In this document: one piece after another, positions 18,057 to 26,480 of the stretch | Numbering within the stretch: the first letter of the stretch is position 1 | Layout of the letters: each line of letters opens with the position of its first letter | Assembly (NCBI RefSeq): GCF_000503775.1 | Contig: NZ_KI629785.1 | Span: forward strand, 1,549,501-1,613,500 | Reading direction: 5' to 3' | Length of the DNA stretch: 64,000 bases | DNA from: Brevibacillus panacihumi W25 | GTDB lineage: Bacteria; Bacillota; Bacilli; Brevibacillales; Brevibacillaceae | Translations under genes and position numbers: made by a program | The notes under the pieces: model-generated | Told to the model about the DNA's origin: nothing | Seen by the model: only the letters and a program-made list of their open reading frames with translations | The model's database searches: none

Positions 18057-19385
18057 TTATTGGCTAACCAGCGATTGAGGTACGAATTCTGGTCGGGGCA
18101 AACCCAAATGGTCGCGCAAATGGTTACCTTCGTATTCCTTTCGAAACAATCCTCGCTGCTGCAATACGGGAATCACTTGGTCAATAAATTCTTCAAACAG
18201 CGTTGGATAGTATGGAATCAATAGATTAAATCCATCTGCCGCTTCTTGGTTGAACCATTCTTGCAACTGATCAGCAATTTGTTCAGGAGAGCCAAAAATG
18301 AGTCGATGGCCTCGTGCACCCGCGACTTTTTTGTACAGTTGCCGTATCGTCAATTTCTCCCGTCGAGCCAAATCGATAATTAGTTGACGGCGACTTTGGT
18401 TTCCGTTGGTCGCTGGAATTTCATCGGGTAATTCACGGTCCAAATCATAGTGAGACAGATCCAAACCTCCCAAGTAATCCGATAAAAAGGCCAATCCAAT
18501 ATCTTCAGGAATCAAGTTTTGCAGCTCTTCGTATTTAGCGCGCGCTTCTTCCTCTGTTCTACCAACGATCGGTGATACACCAGGTAATATTTTGATATGG
18601 TCGGGATTCCTCCCCAAACGCTTCGCCGTTTCCTTGATATCCCGATAAAACGCTTGTGCTTCTTCCAGCGTTTGCTGTGCGGTAAAAATGACTTCTGCTG
18701 TCTTCGCAGCAAATCTCTTGCCGCGTGGCGAAGATCCTGCTTGAATTAATACCGGATGGCCTTGAATGGGACGGGAAGCATTCAGAGGACCTTTCACCTG
18801 GAAGTATTTCCCTATATGATTTGCCGTGTGCAGCTTGTCTTTTTGAAAATACACTCCGGCCTCTTTGTCGCGGATGAGCGCATCGTCTTCCCAGCTGTTC
18901 CACAGTTTCTTGACCACTTCTACAAATTCCTCTGCAATCGCGTAGCGCTCATCATGTTCCGGGTGAGAAGACTTGCTGAAGTTGTACGCATCATTTTCGT
19001 AATAGGAGGTTACAATGTTCCAGCCTGCTCGACCTTTGCTTACATGGTCAATCGATGCAAATTTTCTCGCTACGTTAAATGGTTCGTTATAGGTAGTGCT
19101 TACAGTCGCAACCAATCCGATCTTTTCCGTCACCGCTGATAATGCTGAGATCAACGTCAGCGGCTCGAATCGAACCATTTCAGATGGATGGCTTTTTTCT
19201 GTCAAAGAGAGTGCGTCACTGATGAAGAGCATGTCCAGTTTTCCTCTTTCAGCAATTTTCGCCAGCTCTTTGTAAAAGTCAATATTTTCATAACCGTTTT
19301 GCGGTGTATTCGGATGGCGCCAAGCTGCAATATGATGACCCGATCCCATCATGAATACCCCTAAACTCATTTGTCTTTTCGCCAT
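18057..19385 (-). CDS. FMN-dependent monooxygenase, NtaA/SnaA/DszA (LLM) family
   Basis: 442 residues, the length of B. subtilis CmoJ (YtnJ) and YxeK, which use FMNH2 from a partner reductase to cleave or oxidise S-substituted cysteines. Hallmarks: MAKRQMSLGVFM, GSGHHIAAWRHP, the flavin-site strand GRAGWNIVTS and VLIQAGSSPRGKRFAA. It lies downstream of the SsuABC-type transporter and M24 peptidase genes, so I infer a role in using an organosulfur (or similar heteroatom) compound. No flavin reductase gene is in the window. A terminator at 19420 separates it from the transporter, so its expression may be partly independent. GGAGGG precedes the ATG. Confidence 0.88.
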   Translation of the reverse strand: MAKRQMSLGVFMMGSGHHIAAWRHPNTPQNGYENIDFYKELAKIAERGKLDMLFISDALSLTEKSHPSEMVRFEPLTLISALSAVTEKIGLVATVSTTYNEPFNVARKFASIDHVSKGRAGWNIVTSYYENDAYNFSKSSHPEHDERYAIAEEFVEVVKKLWNSWEDDALIRDKEAGVYFQKDKLHTANHIGKYFQVKGPLNASRPIQGHPVLIQAGSSPRGKRFAAKTAEVIFTAQQTLEEAQAFYRDIKETAKRLGRNPDHIKILPGVSPIVGRTEEEARAKYEELQNLIPEDIGLAFLSDYLGGLDLSHYDLDRELPDEIPATNGNQSRRQLIIDLARREKLTIRQLYKKVAGARGHRLIFGSPEQIADQLQEWFNQEAADGFNLLIPYYPTLFEEFIDQVIPVLQQRGLFRKEYEGNHLRDHLGLPRPEFVPQSLVSQ

Positions 19386-19419
19386 TGCTGAGTCCCTCCA
19401 TCTGCTCTGCTATCTTCAC

Positions 19420-19469
19420 AAAAAATCCCCCTTTTGTTCTTCTGTTGCCAGCTAACAAGACAAGGGGGA
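19420..19469 (-). terminator. Terminator between the transporter operon and the monooxygenase gene
   Basis: GGGGGA/TCCCCC arms (19464-19469 with 19426-19431), extended by AA/TT, then minus-strand TTTTTT (19425-19420). It may act as a partial terminator or attenuator before the monooxygenase. Confidence 0.65.
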
Positions 19470-19481
19470 CAACGCTTTAAC

Positions 19482-20228
19482 TTAAGCCCGCCAACGAAGC
19501 AAGCGCTTTTCAAAGGCTTTGGCAATCAAATCGGATAGTTTGCCAAGAGCCGCATAGATCATGATGCTCAGGATAATCACATCCATTTGCATAAAATCTC
19601 GCGCATTCATGGCCATGTAGCCAATCCCGGAATCAACGGCCACGGTCTCTGAGACGATCAATGTCAACCACATGATGCCTAAAGATTGTCTGACGCCAAC
19701 AAGCGTTGCAGGCAGTGCGCCTGGCAAGACGACCTTCTTAAACAATGTCCAGCCCTTTAGCCCATAAACTTTCGCCATCTCGATCAGACCCTTGTCGATG
19801 GAGCGAATTCCATAAAAGGCGTTTACATAGACAGGAAAAAACACACCCACTACGACGAGAAAAATTTTGCCCTCTTCGCCTATCCCAAACCAAATGATAA
19901 CAACTGGGATCAACGCCAAATGAGGAATATTACGGATCATTTGAAGAGTTGAATCCAATAACTTTTCTGCTATTGGATACAAACCGTTCAAAAGTCCGAA
20001 GAACATGCCGATTGCGACGCCAATCACCAGCCCTGTCAAAGCCCGCTGTGAACTTGCCCACGTATGTGCCAAAAGCTCCCCGCTTAACGTCAATTTGAAG
20101 AATGCCGTCAATACCGCTACCGGGCTAGGAAATAGCTTCGTATCCACCCAAGCCAATTCAGTTGCCGTGTACCAAATGATCAAGACTAGAAGAGGGATCA
20201 TGAAAGGAATCCATTTGTCTTTATTCAC
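19482..20228 (-). CDS. SsuC-type ABC transporter permease
   Basis: 248 residues from the GTG at 20228, chosen because GGAGG stands 10 bases upstream; an ATG at 20276 would overlap the previous gene and has no site. Six hydrophobic helices and the EAA-type loop GVRQSLGIMWLTLIVSETVA of binding-protein-dependent permeases. Related to the sulfonate, taurine and nitrate permeases (SsuC, TauC). It forms the membrane channel with the ATPase encoded at 22533 and the binding protein at 20261. Last gene before the terminator at 19469. Confidence 0.9.
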   Translation of the reverse strand: MNKDKWIPFMIPLLVLIIWYTATELAWVDTKLFPSPVAVLTAFFKLTLSGELLAHTWASSQRALTGLVIGVAIGMFFGLLNGLYPIAEKLLDSTLQMIRNIPHLALIPVVIIWFGIGEEGKIFLVVVGVFFPVYVNAFYGIRSIDKGLIEMAKVYGLKGWTLFKKVVLPGALPATLVGVRQSLGIMWLTLIVSETVAVDSGIGYMAMNARDFMQMDVIILSIMIYAALGKLSDLIAKAFEKRLLRWRA

Positions 20229-20260
20229 AGCATCCTTACCTCCCTCTGAGTACTGTCCAC

Positions 20261-21289
20261 TTACTTGAGAACCCAATTGAAGTTTTCGTCAGAAGCATTC
20301 AATTTCTCCGGAATGACTCCTTGTTCGTAGAAAAAGTCGGAAATGTTTTGCAGCGGTTCGATTGTAACTTCACTCATCGGCAGAATTTCACGTGTTCCCC
20401 CACGCTCCTCTACTACCTTTAAAATATCTACATTGGAGCTGTATAGATTGGCCAAGATTTTTGCGGCTTCATCTGTATTCTCGTTTGCCCACTTTCCTAC
20501 GATTCCGAGTTCATCAAGAATGATTTTGATTGCATGGGGGTGTTCATTTGCAAATTTGCGTTCAGCGTAATAGAGATTCTCGCCCTCAAGAGGTGCTTTA
20601 TCCCCAAATACAGATGTATTGTCCGCAATTACGCGAGCATCAAACGACGCCTCAGCCTCTGCAGTAAACGGGTCCCAGATTGCCCATGCATCAAAATTTT
20701 TGCTGCCAAATGCAGAGAAAGCCTCTGCAGGTTGGATAAACTGCAGCTGAATATCATTCACGCTGAGCCCCTCTTTTTCCAATGCACGAACAAGCATGTA
20801 ATGCTGCGTCGTTCCCTTTGAAACCACTACTTTCTTCCCTTTCAAATCTTTCACAGATTGAATACCCGAGTCGCCTCGAACAATGATGGACGATCCACCC
20901 GATACACCAGTTTGAGCACCAATCCGGACAAAGGAGCGCCCCGCTTGTTGCGCGTAGATGCTGCCTGTCGCTCCGCCACCACCAAACACGATACCGCCGT
21001 CTACCATGGCTTCGAGCATGGCTGGGGGAGCGGCAAACTCGTTCCAGGAAATCTTGAATCCTTCAGCCTCCAGGCGCTCTGCCAAGTTGCTTTTTTCTTT
21101 CAATAGACTGAGCAATGGCATCCCTTTTTGATAGCCCAATTTAATCTCTACCAAATCTTTTTTCGTTGGATCTGGCGCTGTACTGCCTGTCGATGTGTTC
21201 GACGACGAGTTGTTTCCTGAGCAGGCCGTCAACAGCAATACAAGCACCATAGCTAAGCTGATAACTATTTTTCTGGATGTTGTTTTCAT
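20261..21289 (-). CDS. SsuA/THI5-type substrate-binding lipoprotein
   Basis: 342 residues from the ATG at 21289 (GAGGGG 7 bases upstream). Lipoprotein signal with lipobox LLTAC (Cys about 23) and a Ser/Thr linker. The folded part belongs to the NMT1/THI5-like periplasmic-binding family that serves sulfonates, taurine and nitrate (KLGYQKGMPLLSLLKEK; VSGGSSIIVRGDSGIQSVKDLKGKK, described by its ends). It delivers the ligand to the adjacent permease. The ligand cannot be read from sequence. The gene lies between the M24 peptidase (11 bases upstream) and the permease. Confidence 0.9.
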   Translation of the reverse strand: MKTTSRKIVISLAMVLVLLLTACSGNNSSSNTSTGSTAPDPTKKDLVEIKLGYQKGMPLLSLLKEKSNLAERLEAEGFKISWNEFAAPPAMLEAMVDGGIVFGGGGATGSIYAQQAGRSFVRIGAQTGVSGGSSIIVRGDSGIQSVKDLKGKKVVVSKGTTQHYMLVRALEKEGLSVNDIQLQFIQPAEAFSAFGSKNFDAWAIWDPFTAEAEASFDARVIADNTSVFGDKAPLEGENLYYAERKFANEHPHAIKIILDELGIVGKWANENTDEAAKILANLYSSNVDILKVVEERGGTREILPMSEVTIEPLQNISDFFYEQGVIPEKLNASDENFNWVLK

Positions 21290-21300
21290 GGTTCTACCCC

Positions 21301-22515
21301 TCATCGTGAAACCCAATTTAAATTTTCATTTACGTTCGTAAACAAATCGATGCCATCTGCGGTGACGACAAACGTATCTTCTACGTTGTATCCGCCTGTC
21401 GTACTGTAATACGGGCATTCGAAACAAAGGACCATGCCTTCCTCAAACACCCAGTCGCTTTCCGGCGAAATCAACGGATACTCTTCGATGAAGGTATCCA
21501 CACTGATGGAGTGCCCAACATGACCGCGAGCATATTGCGAGATCCCTGTCTCCTGAACTGTTTTCTGAGTAACCTCAAAAACCTCCGCAAACTTCACACC
21601 TGGTTTGATGAGTGACAGACCTTTTTTAAACCCGGCAAGGATGGCTTGATATTTTTCCTCCTGTTTTGGGGATGCTTGTCCGCCAATCACGAACGTACGT
21701 GCAATATCGGATTGGTAGCCAAAGTACGTAACGCCACCATCCAAACGCACAATGTCCCCTGCTTGCAACACGTAATCTCGCGGGATTGCCGCCGCAGAAT
21801 AGTTCGGACCAACCGAACTGATCATCAGTGCTTCCGTTACATGTTTATCGAGGGCATAAGCATGCTTTTTGTAAATCGCATGCACGTCTACCTCTGTGTG
21901 CCCTGGTTGTAATTCCTTCGCTGTCAAGTAAAAGGCTTCTTCTGCAATCTGGGCCGCTCTGCGCAATACTTCTATTTCCCATTCCGTCTTGATCGCACGC
22001 GCTTTATTGAAAGGGCCCGTTCCATCCACAATGTGCTTTCGACCGAATATCGCGGAAAGCCGTTCCACGTCATCCCAAGTCAAACTGCTGCGCTCAACAG
22101 CAAGAATGGGGTCTTCCTTGAAGCTTTTTATCGCATCGACAGCGATATCAAATGACTGCCCCAGATTCATTTCTGCCGTTTTCTTGATGGTAGAGGCTTC
22201 CTGCGAATCATCCTCGATAAAAATCCAGGAATTGTACTTCACGATATCTACATCCGTTGTCTGATACTCGGCTGCCTGCTTTTCAAAATCATTTACGATG
22301 AGCTTTATGTTCCCCTCAGCTGGAACAACTGCATAAGCAACACCAGGCTTTTTCATCAAGCCCAGAAATCTGCTGGAAAACCCTGTTGCATAATAAATAC
22401 TCTCTTGTTTTGTCAACAATAGGACATCAATGTTATTTTTTCTCAGCTCCCCTTGCAATTTAGCTTGTATCTCTTTCTGATTTCTCGTAATTTGTTTATT
22501 TCCGACCACTGTCAT
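21301..22515 (-). CDS. M24-family metallopeptidase (Xaa-Pro aminopeptidase/creatinase-like)
   Basis: 404 residues: creatinase N-terminal domain (residues about 15-165) and M24 pita-bread domain (170-395). Metal ligands visible: Asp in RLDGGVTYF, Asp in QSDIARTF, His in RGHVGHSIS, Glu in CFECPYY and Glu in YNVEDTF. Enzymes of this fold are proline-specific peptidases, creatinases or related C-N and C-S hydrolases such as DddP. Its place inside a sulfonate-type transporter operon, 17 bases after the ATPase gene and 11 before the binding protein, suggests it acts on the imported compound rather than on general peptides. That is an inference. Confidence 0.88.
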   Translation of the reverse strand: MTVVGNKQITRNQKEIQAKLQGELRKNNIDVLLLTKQESIYYATGFSSRFLGLMKKPGVAYAVVPAEGNIKLIVNDFEKQAAEYQTTDVDIVKYNSWIFIEDDSQEASTIKKTAEMNLGQSFDIAVDAIKSFKEDPILAVERSSLTWDDVERLSAIFGRKHIVDGTGPFNKARAIKTEWEIEVLRRAAQIAEEAFYLTAKELQPGHTEVDVHAIYKKHAYALDKHVTEALMISSVGPNYSAAAIPRDYVLQAGDIVRLDGGVTYFGYQSDIARTFVIGGQASPKQEEKYQAILAGFKKGLSLIKPGVKFAEVFEVTQKTVQETGISQYARGHVGHSISVDTFIEEYPLISPESDWVFEEGMVLCFECPYYSTTGGYNVEDTFVVTADGIDLFTNVNENLNWVSR

Positions 22516-22532
22516 CAGAATTCTCCTCTCTT

Positions 22533-23291
22533 CTAGATCGCGAAGGTATCGACTTTTTCCGCTTTTCCCAAAACTCTGTCTAAAATACTTCCTTCCAGTT
22601 CAGCATACATCGCATTTCCACGCTCGCGCGGTCGATACAAGGCGATCTTTTTATCTAACGTAATTTCACCTGCTTCAATCAAAATCACGCGATCTGCCAA
22701 TGCGACAGCTTCACTGACGTCGTGCGTAACCATGATGGCGGTAAAGCCTTGTTCCTTCCAGAGATTTTCGATCAGCCTCTGCATGTCGATCCGAGTAAGC
22801 GCATCTAACGCCCCCAGCGGCTCGTCTAATAAAAGCAGACGCGGACCACTTACTAAAGCACGGGCTAAGGCTACTCTTTGCTTTTGACCACCTGACAGAA
22901 CGGACGGCCATTCATTCGCGCGATCTGCTAATCCTACCTGTTCTAACGCCCACTCCGCCTTCGCCTTCCAGTCACCGGTCAAACCCAGACCGACGTTGTC
23001 TCGAATTTTTAACCACGGGAGCAACCTGGAGTCCTGAAACATGATTTTGGAATCCGGATGGAGCCCCCGCAATTCATGATGCTCATGATAGATAACGCCC
23101 TCGCTCGGAGTATCAAGACCGGCGATTTGGCGAAGCAACGTGCTTTTTCCACATCCGCTCTTCCCTACAATCGCGATAAATTCCCCGGCCTGGATCTCTA
23201 GATGGATATTCTTTAATACTTCTGCGTCACCGAATCTTTTCTTCAGGCCATCTATTTTTAGATGTACACCCTGCCTTTGTGTCGTACCCAT
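22533..23291 (-). CDS. SsuB-type ABC transporter ATPase
   Basis: 252 residues from the ATG at 23291 (AGGAGG 7 bases upstream). Walker [10 protein letters not shown], signature [15 protein letters not shown], Walker [13 protein letters not shown], switch His in [11 protein letters not shown]. This is the nitrate/sulfonate/bicarbonate ATPase class. First gene of ssuB-like, peptidase, ssuA-like, ssuC-like on one message, with a strong promoter at 23358. Confidence 0.9.
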   Translation of the reverse strand: MGTTQRQGVHLKIDGLKKRFGDAEVLKNIHLEIQAGEFIAIVGKSGCGKSTLLRQIAGLDTPSEGVIYHEHHELRGLHPDSKIMFQDSRLLPWLKIRDNVGLGLTGDWKAKAEWALEQVGLADRANEWPSVLSGGQKQRVALARALVSGPRLLLLDEPLGALDALTRIDMQRLIENLWKEQGFTAIMVTHDVSEAVALADRVILIEAGEITLDKKIALYRPRERGNAMYAELEGSILDRVLGKAEKVDTFAI

Positions 23292-23357
23292 GCTTGCACC
23301 TCCTATCACGTAAACTGTGCTATTCTTTATCTATACTATTCCTAGTGATTTACTATG

Positions 23358-23386
23358 ATTATTGTCGTGATTCGACGTTTTGTCAA
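23358..23386 (-). promoter_or_regulatory. Sigma-A promoter of the sulfonate-type transporter operon
   Basis: Minus strand TTGACA (23386-23381), 17-base spacer, AATAAT (23363-23358). Just downstream, around the expected start of transcription, the hexamer ATAGTA is directly repeated (plus-strand TACTAT at 23351-23356 and 23334-23339) next to CTAGGAAT. This could be an operator for a sulfur regulator such as CymR, but I cannot test the match. Confidence 0.65.
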
Positions 23387-23431
23387 TTATAAAATCATGC
23401 GGCGCCTTCCACCTGCCATTTAACTACAAGG

Positions 23432-23459
23432 ATACTTCCTTGTGTCTTGCTCATGCTAT
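23432..23459 (+). promoter_or_regulatory. Possible mother-cell (sigma-E type) promoter of the coat genes
   Basis: ATA (23432-23434), 17-base gap, CATGCTAT (23452-23459), near the sigma-E -10 CATACAAT. Weak match; supported mainly by the coat-protein genes that follow 32 bases later. Confidence 0.35.
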
Positions 23460-23490
23460 ATATGTATTACTTCATGAAAGGAGCAGTCTG

Positions 23491-23796
23491 ATGCCATCTA
23501 TGCTGTCTTCGATGCAATCGACGCAAGTGCCGATTCCCGAACCTCCACAGGTCATCACGACGAAGGACTGCAGTTATTTGAAGGACGCCTTGTCTTGGAA
23601 CCTGCTCGCCTTTAAAAAGCTGCATTTCTTTGCGCAGCAAGCCAAAGATCCGGAAGTGAAGCAGCAATTGGAAAAGGCCGGACGGATGCACCAAAAGCAT
23701 TACCAGATCCTGCTTGGCCATCTGCAAAACAACAATGCTGCAATCATGGCCTCGCTTCCTCAAACCCAATCCCAGCAACAGCAGCAGATGCAGTAA
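23491..23796 (+). CDS. Spore coat-associated protein (ferritin-like helical, CotF-related)
   Basis: 101 residues from the ATG at 23491 (AGGAG 7 bases upstream; an in-frame start at 23380 has none). After a Pro/Ser-rich head (VPIPEPPQVITTKD) a helical pair follows (CSYLKDALSWNLLAFKK and DPEVKQQLEKAGRMHQKHY). The tail is Gln-rich (QSQQQQQMQ). The helical part resembles the small spore-coat or ferritin-like proteins that accompany Coat F proteins in Bacillales. It is followed 12 bases later by a Coat F-type gene, so the pair is probably expressed in the mother cell. Confidence 0.75.
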   Translation: MPSMLSSMQSTQVPIPEPPQVITTKDCSYLKDALSWNLLAFKKLHFFAQQAKDPEVKQQLEKAGRMHQKHYQILLGHLQNNNAAIMASLPQTQSQQQQQMQ

Positions 23797-23808
23797 GGGG
23801 GAGATCCT

Positions 23809-24141
23809 ATGCCAAATCAAAACCAGATCGCAAACCCGCAATCCGGCAGCCTGCCGCAAGTGAAAACGCCTGAGATGAATGACCGCGACTTTCTCAATGA
23901 CTGCCTGGCCACCTGCAAATATTTGACGGACAGCATGAACATTGCCGTGCGAGAAGCCAGCCATCAAAAGCTTCACCAGGACATGATGCAGATCTTGATG
24001 GAGACGCACCAGGGAGCCCGGGAAGCGTACGATCTCATGTTCCGCAAGGGCTGGTACAAGCTGGAGGCGGAGGAAGAACAAAAGCTGCAGCAAGCCTACC
24101 AGCAGTTCAGCGGCTACTCCAGTCAGTTCCCTTATCAGTAA
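23809..24141 (+). CDS. Coat F domain spore coat protein
   Basis: 110 residues. The core MNDRDFLNDCLATCKYLTDS and LHQDMMQILMETHQGAREAYDLMF fits the Coat F family: two helices with a DRD-x-LND start and a conserved acidic/His second helix. The tail is rich in Gln, Tyr and Ser (QQFSGYSSQFPYQ), common in coat proteins. GGGGGAG precedes the ATG. Second gene of a two-gene coat operon ending in a strong hairpin. Confidence 0.85.
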   Translation: MPNQNQIANPQSGSLPQVKTPEMNDRDFLNDCLATCKYLTDSMNIAVREASHQKLHQDMMQILMETHQGAREAYDLMFRKGWYKLEAEEEQKLQQAYQQFSGYSSQFPYQ

Positions 24142-24158
24142 TCGCGCCATTAGCAAAG

Positions 24159-24192
24159 CAAACAAGGACACCCTGTGTGGTGTCCTTGTTTG
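24159..24192. terminator. Bidirectional terminator between coat operon and MocR gene
   Basis: Perfect 14-base-pair stem CAAACAAGGACACC (24159-24172), loop CTGTGT, GGTGTCCTTGTTTG (24179-24192). T-tracts are short on both sides, but the two genes converge on it. Confidence 0.75.
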
Positions 24193-24198
24193 TTATGT

Positions 24199-25647
24199 CT
24201 ACAGCATGTCTTTGATACAGACAGCCAATCGATATACGGCTTCTTCCATCTCCTTCACGTCTACATAGGCGTAGGAAAGTCGGAGATGACGGCTGTCTGT
24301 CTGATCGTAGATATAGCCGGGATTGAGCAGGATGCCCTGCTTCAAAGCCCGATCAAACAACGTGCGCATTGACAGGGCATGGCGAAGCTGCAGCCATACA
24401 TAGAAGCCGCCCTGCGGTTTTTCCCAAATCGCGATGTCGCTGAACCAGCGCTGGAGGTAATAGCACATCTGGTCGCGCCTATGTCGCAATGCCGCACGCA
24501 CCTCCTGCAAATGCTGCTGGTAGCATGCTCCGCTCAACCATTCGGCCGCCACCCATTGAGAAAGCCCGCTGGCTCCGTAATCTATCTGCATTTTCACATC
24601 AGCCAACCGTTCGATCACGGGCTGCGGTCCGACGAGCCAGCCGATCCGCAAACCGGGAGAAAGAGTCTTGGACAGGCTTCCGAGGTATAGGACCTGGCCC
24701 TGGTGATCCCGGGTTTTCAGCGGGGCGGCCCCCGGCTCATCCAGCCACAGCTCTCCATACACGTCATCTTCGAGAACCGGCAAGCGCTCGCGTTCACATA
24801 CAGCCATCAACTGTTCCCGGCGCTTCTCGGACATGCTGCGTCCCGTCGGATTGTGGAAAGCAGGAATCGTATAAAGCAATGCTGCCCGCTGCACCTGCTG
24901 CTGGTGTACCAACGCCTCGGCAATCATTCCGTCTTGATCCATCGGCACCCCGACAAGCCGCATGCCGGACGCCTGAAACAGCGGCAGGGAGTACAGGTAG
25001 GAGGGACGCTCTGCCATAATGGTCGAGCCGGGGTGCAAGAGCCCTTGAGAAATTAACTGCAAGGCCTGCAACGCGCCTGAAACAATCAGAATGGAAGCTG
25101 GAGAAGTCTCGATTCCCCTTCCCCGCAAATGCTGGCTGACAGCCTGCCTGAGGGACAGCAAGCCTTTTGGCTCCGCATAACCCAAAGGAGTCATGTTTTC
25201 TCCTGCGCGCCTCATCATCTCAGCCATTTTATCCATGGGAATCAATTCCGGGGAAAGCTCTCCTGTACCCAGCCGTATATAGCGGGGGTCTGGCTCCAGG
25301 CGATTAATCTCCTGAATCGTCGGCATATTGGGCGGATGCGTCCCCGCCTGGACATAGCTCATCCAATCCGGCGGAGGTGTCGCTGAAAGCAATGACCAGG
25401 TGTTGTTGCTCACCCTCGTCCCGCTTCCGACTGTCGATTGGATCAGCCCTTCCGCCCTTAACTCGTCCAAGGCAGTCACCACAGTGCTGCGGTTTACTCC
25501 AAATGAGAGGGCCAAGGCTCTTTGAGTAGGAAGCTGGCTATCGATCGGCCATTCTCCTGTCTCTATTTTTCCCTTGATATACGCGACGATCTGCCTGTAG
25601 ACGGCAATATCTGATGATTTGTCTGGCTTCCAGTCAATCGACAGCAT
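24199..25647 (-). CDS. MocR-type regulator (GntR helix-turn-helix fused to PLP aminotransferase fold)
   Basis: 482 residues from the ATG at 25647 (GGAGG 8 bases upstream; the frame is open 45 codons earlier without a site). N-terminal GntR winged helix (DIAVYRQIVAYIKGKIETG, LPTQRALALSFGVNRSTV). After a linker comes a class I aminotransferase fold with the PLP lysine in LGSLSKTLSPGLRIGW and PTGRSMSEKRREQL. MocR proteins use PLP or an amino-compound adduct to switch gene expression. It is divergent from a LysE-type exporter, the same arrangement as yisV/yisU in B. subtilis, so it probably controls that gene and itself. Confidence 0.9.
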   Translation of the reverse strand: MLSIDWKPDKSSDIAVYRQIVAYIKGKIETGEWPIDSQLPTQRALALSFGVNRSTVVTALDELRAEGLIQSTVGSGTRVSNNTWSLLSATPPPDWMSYVQAGTHPPNMPTIQEINRLEPDPRYIRLGTGELSPELIPMDKMAEMMRRAGENMTPLGYAEPKGLLSLRQAVSQHLRGRGIETSPASILIVSGALQALQLISQGLLHPGSTIMAERPSYLYSLPLFQASGMRLVGVPMDQDGMIAEALVHQQQVQRAALLYTIPAFHNPTGRSMSEKRREQLMAVCERERLPVLEDDVYGELWLDEPGAAPLKTRDHQGQVLYLGSLSKTLSPGLRIGWLVGPQPVIERLADVKMQIDYGASGLSQWVAAEWLSGACYQQHLQEVRAALRHRRDQMCYYLQRWFSDIAIWEKPQGGFYVWLQLRHALSMRTLFDRALKQGILLNPGYIYDQTDSRHLRLSYAYVDVKEMEEAVYRLAVCIKDML

Positions 25648-25669
25648 TCTCGATCCCTCCCCTATGCTT

Positions 25670-25705
25670 ATTGTACGAATTGGTTGGGATGGAGGCAAAC
25701 CAATT
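25670..25705 (-). promoter_or_regulatory. mocR promoter overlapped by an inverted repeat (candidate MocR operator)
   Basis: Minus strand TTGCCT (25698-25693), 17-base spacer, TACAAT (25675-25670). The perfect inverted repeat AATTGGTT (25678-25685) and AACCAATT (25698-25705) covers the spacer and -35. A possible lysE promoter, GAGACA-17-GATAAT, follows on the plus strand. Confidence 0.5.
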
Positions 25706-25781
25706 GGCTGGAGACAGACAGTGGAGCAGAAGCGATAATGAGCAATAAGAACGCTGTACGCCATCATCGGAGGGAAGAACA

Positions 25782-26399
25782 TTGGTTGAAGCTATTTTAC
25801 ATGGATTCTTGCTCGCATTCGGACTGATCCTGCCGCTGGGGGCACAGAACGTATTTGTTTTTACACAAGGAGCGCTGCAGCCTACCTTATGGCGCGCTTT
25901 GCCTGTCGTCCTGACAGCTGCGCTCTGCGATACCATCCTGATTCTGTTGGCTGTACTGGGTGTATCGCTCGTCGTCCTCTCTGTAGCCTGGCTGAAAACG
26001 TTGTTGTATGCCATCGGGATCCTCTTTTTGCTGTATATGGGCTATCTCACCTGGCGAAGCCGCCCTTCTACGGAAACCGAGCAGAAGGCCATACAATTTT
26101 CTCCCAGAAGACAAGTGATCTTTGCCGCATCCGTTTCATTGTTCAATCCTCACGCGATTCTCGACACGATCGGGGTCATCGGCACCAGCTCGCTCAGCTA
26201 CGCCGGAGCACCGAAATGGGGTTTTACGATCGCCTGCATCGCTGTCTCCTGCCTCTGGTTTTTCGGTTTGTGCCTGGCAGGTCGGCTGATGGGTGAACTG
26301 GATCGTTCCGGCCGATTCCTTCGCGGGCTGAACATCGCTTCTGCCTGTATCATGTGGGGTGTCGCCCTGTACATGGCCTGGGGGCTTTTCACGCGATAA
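25782..26399 (+). CDS. LysE/ArgO-family amino acid exporter
   Basis: 205 residues starting at TTG with GGAGGG 7 bases upstream. Six membrane helices. The family motif LAFGLILPLGAQNVFVFTQGA is near the N-terminus (residues about 10-30), with FNPHAILDT after helix 4. LysE and ArgO export basic amino acids. Its divergent MocR neighbour suggests induction by an amino acid or a PLP-reactive amine. Closest arrangement known to me is B. subtilis YisU. Confidence 0.88.
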   Translation: MVEAILHGFLLAFGLILPLGAQNVFVFTQGALQPTLWRALPVVLTAALCDTILILLAVLGVSLVVLSVAWLKTLLYAIGILFLLYMGYLTWRSRPSTETEQKAIQFSPRRQVIFAASVSLFNPHAILDTIGVIGTSSLSYAGAPKWGFTIACIAVSCLWFFGLCLAGRLMGELDRSGRFLRGLNIASACIMWGVALYMAWGLFTR

Positions 26400-26480
26400 A
26401 TGGCATTTTGGTGCATAATCCACCTCCTCTCCACCGACAATACTCCTAGTCAGAGTCATTCTCGAAAGGTAGAGGTCCCT

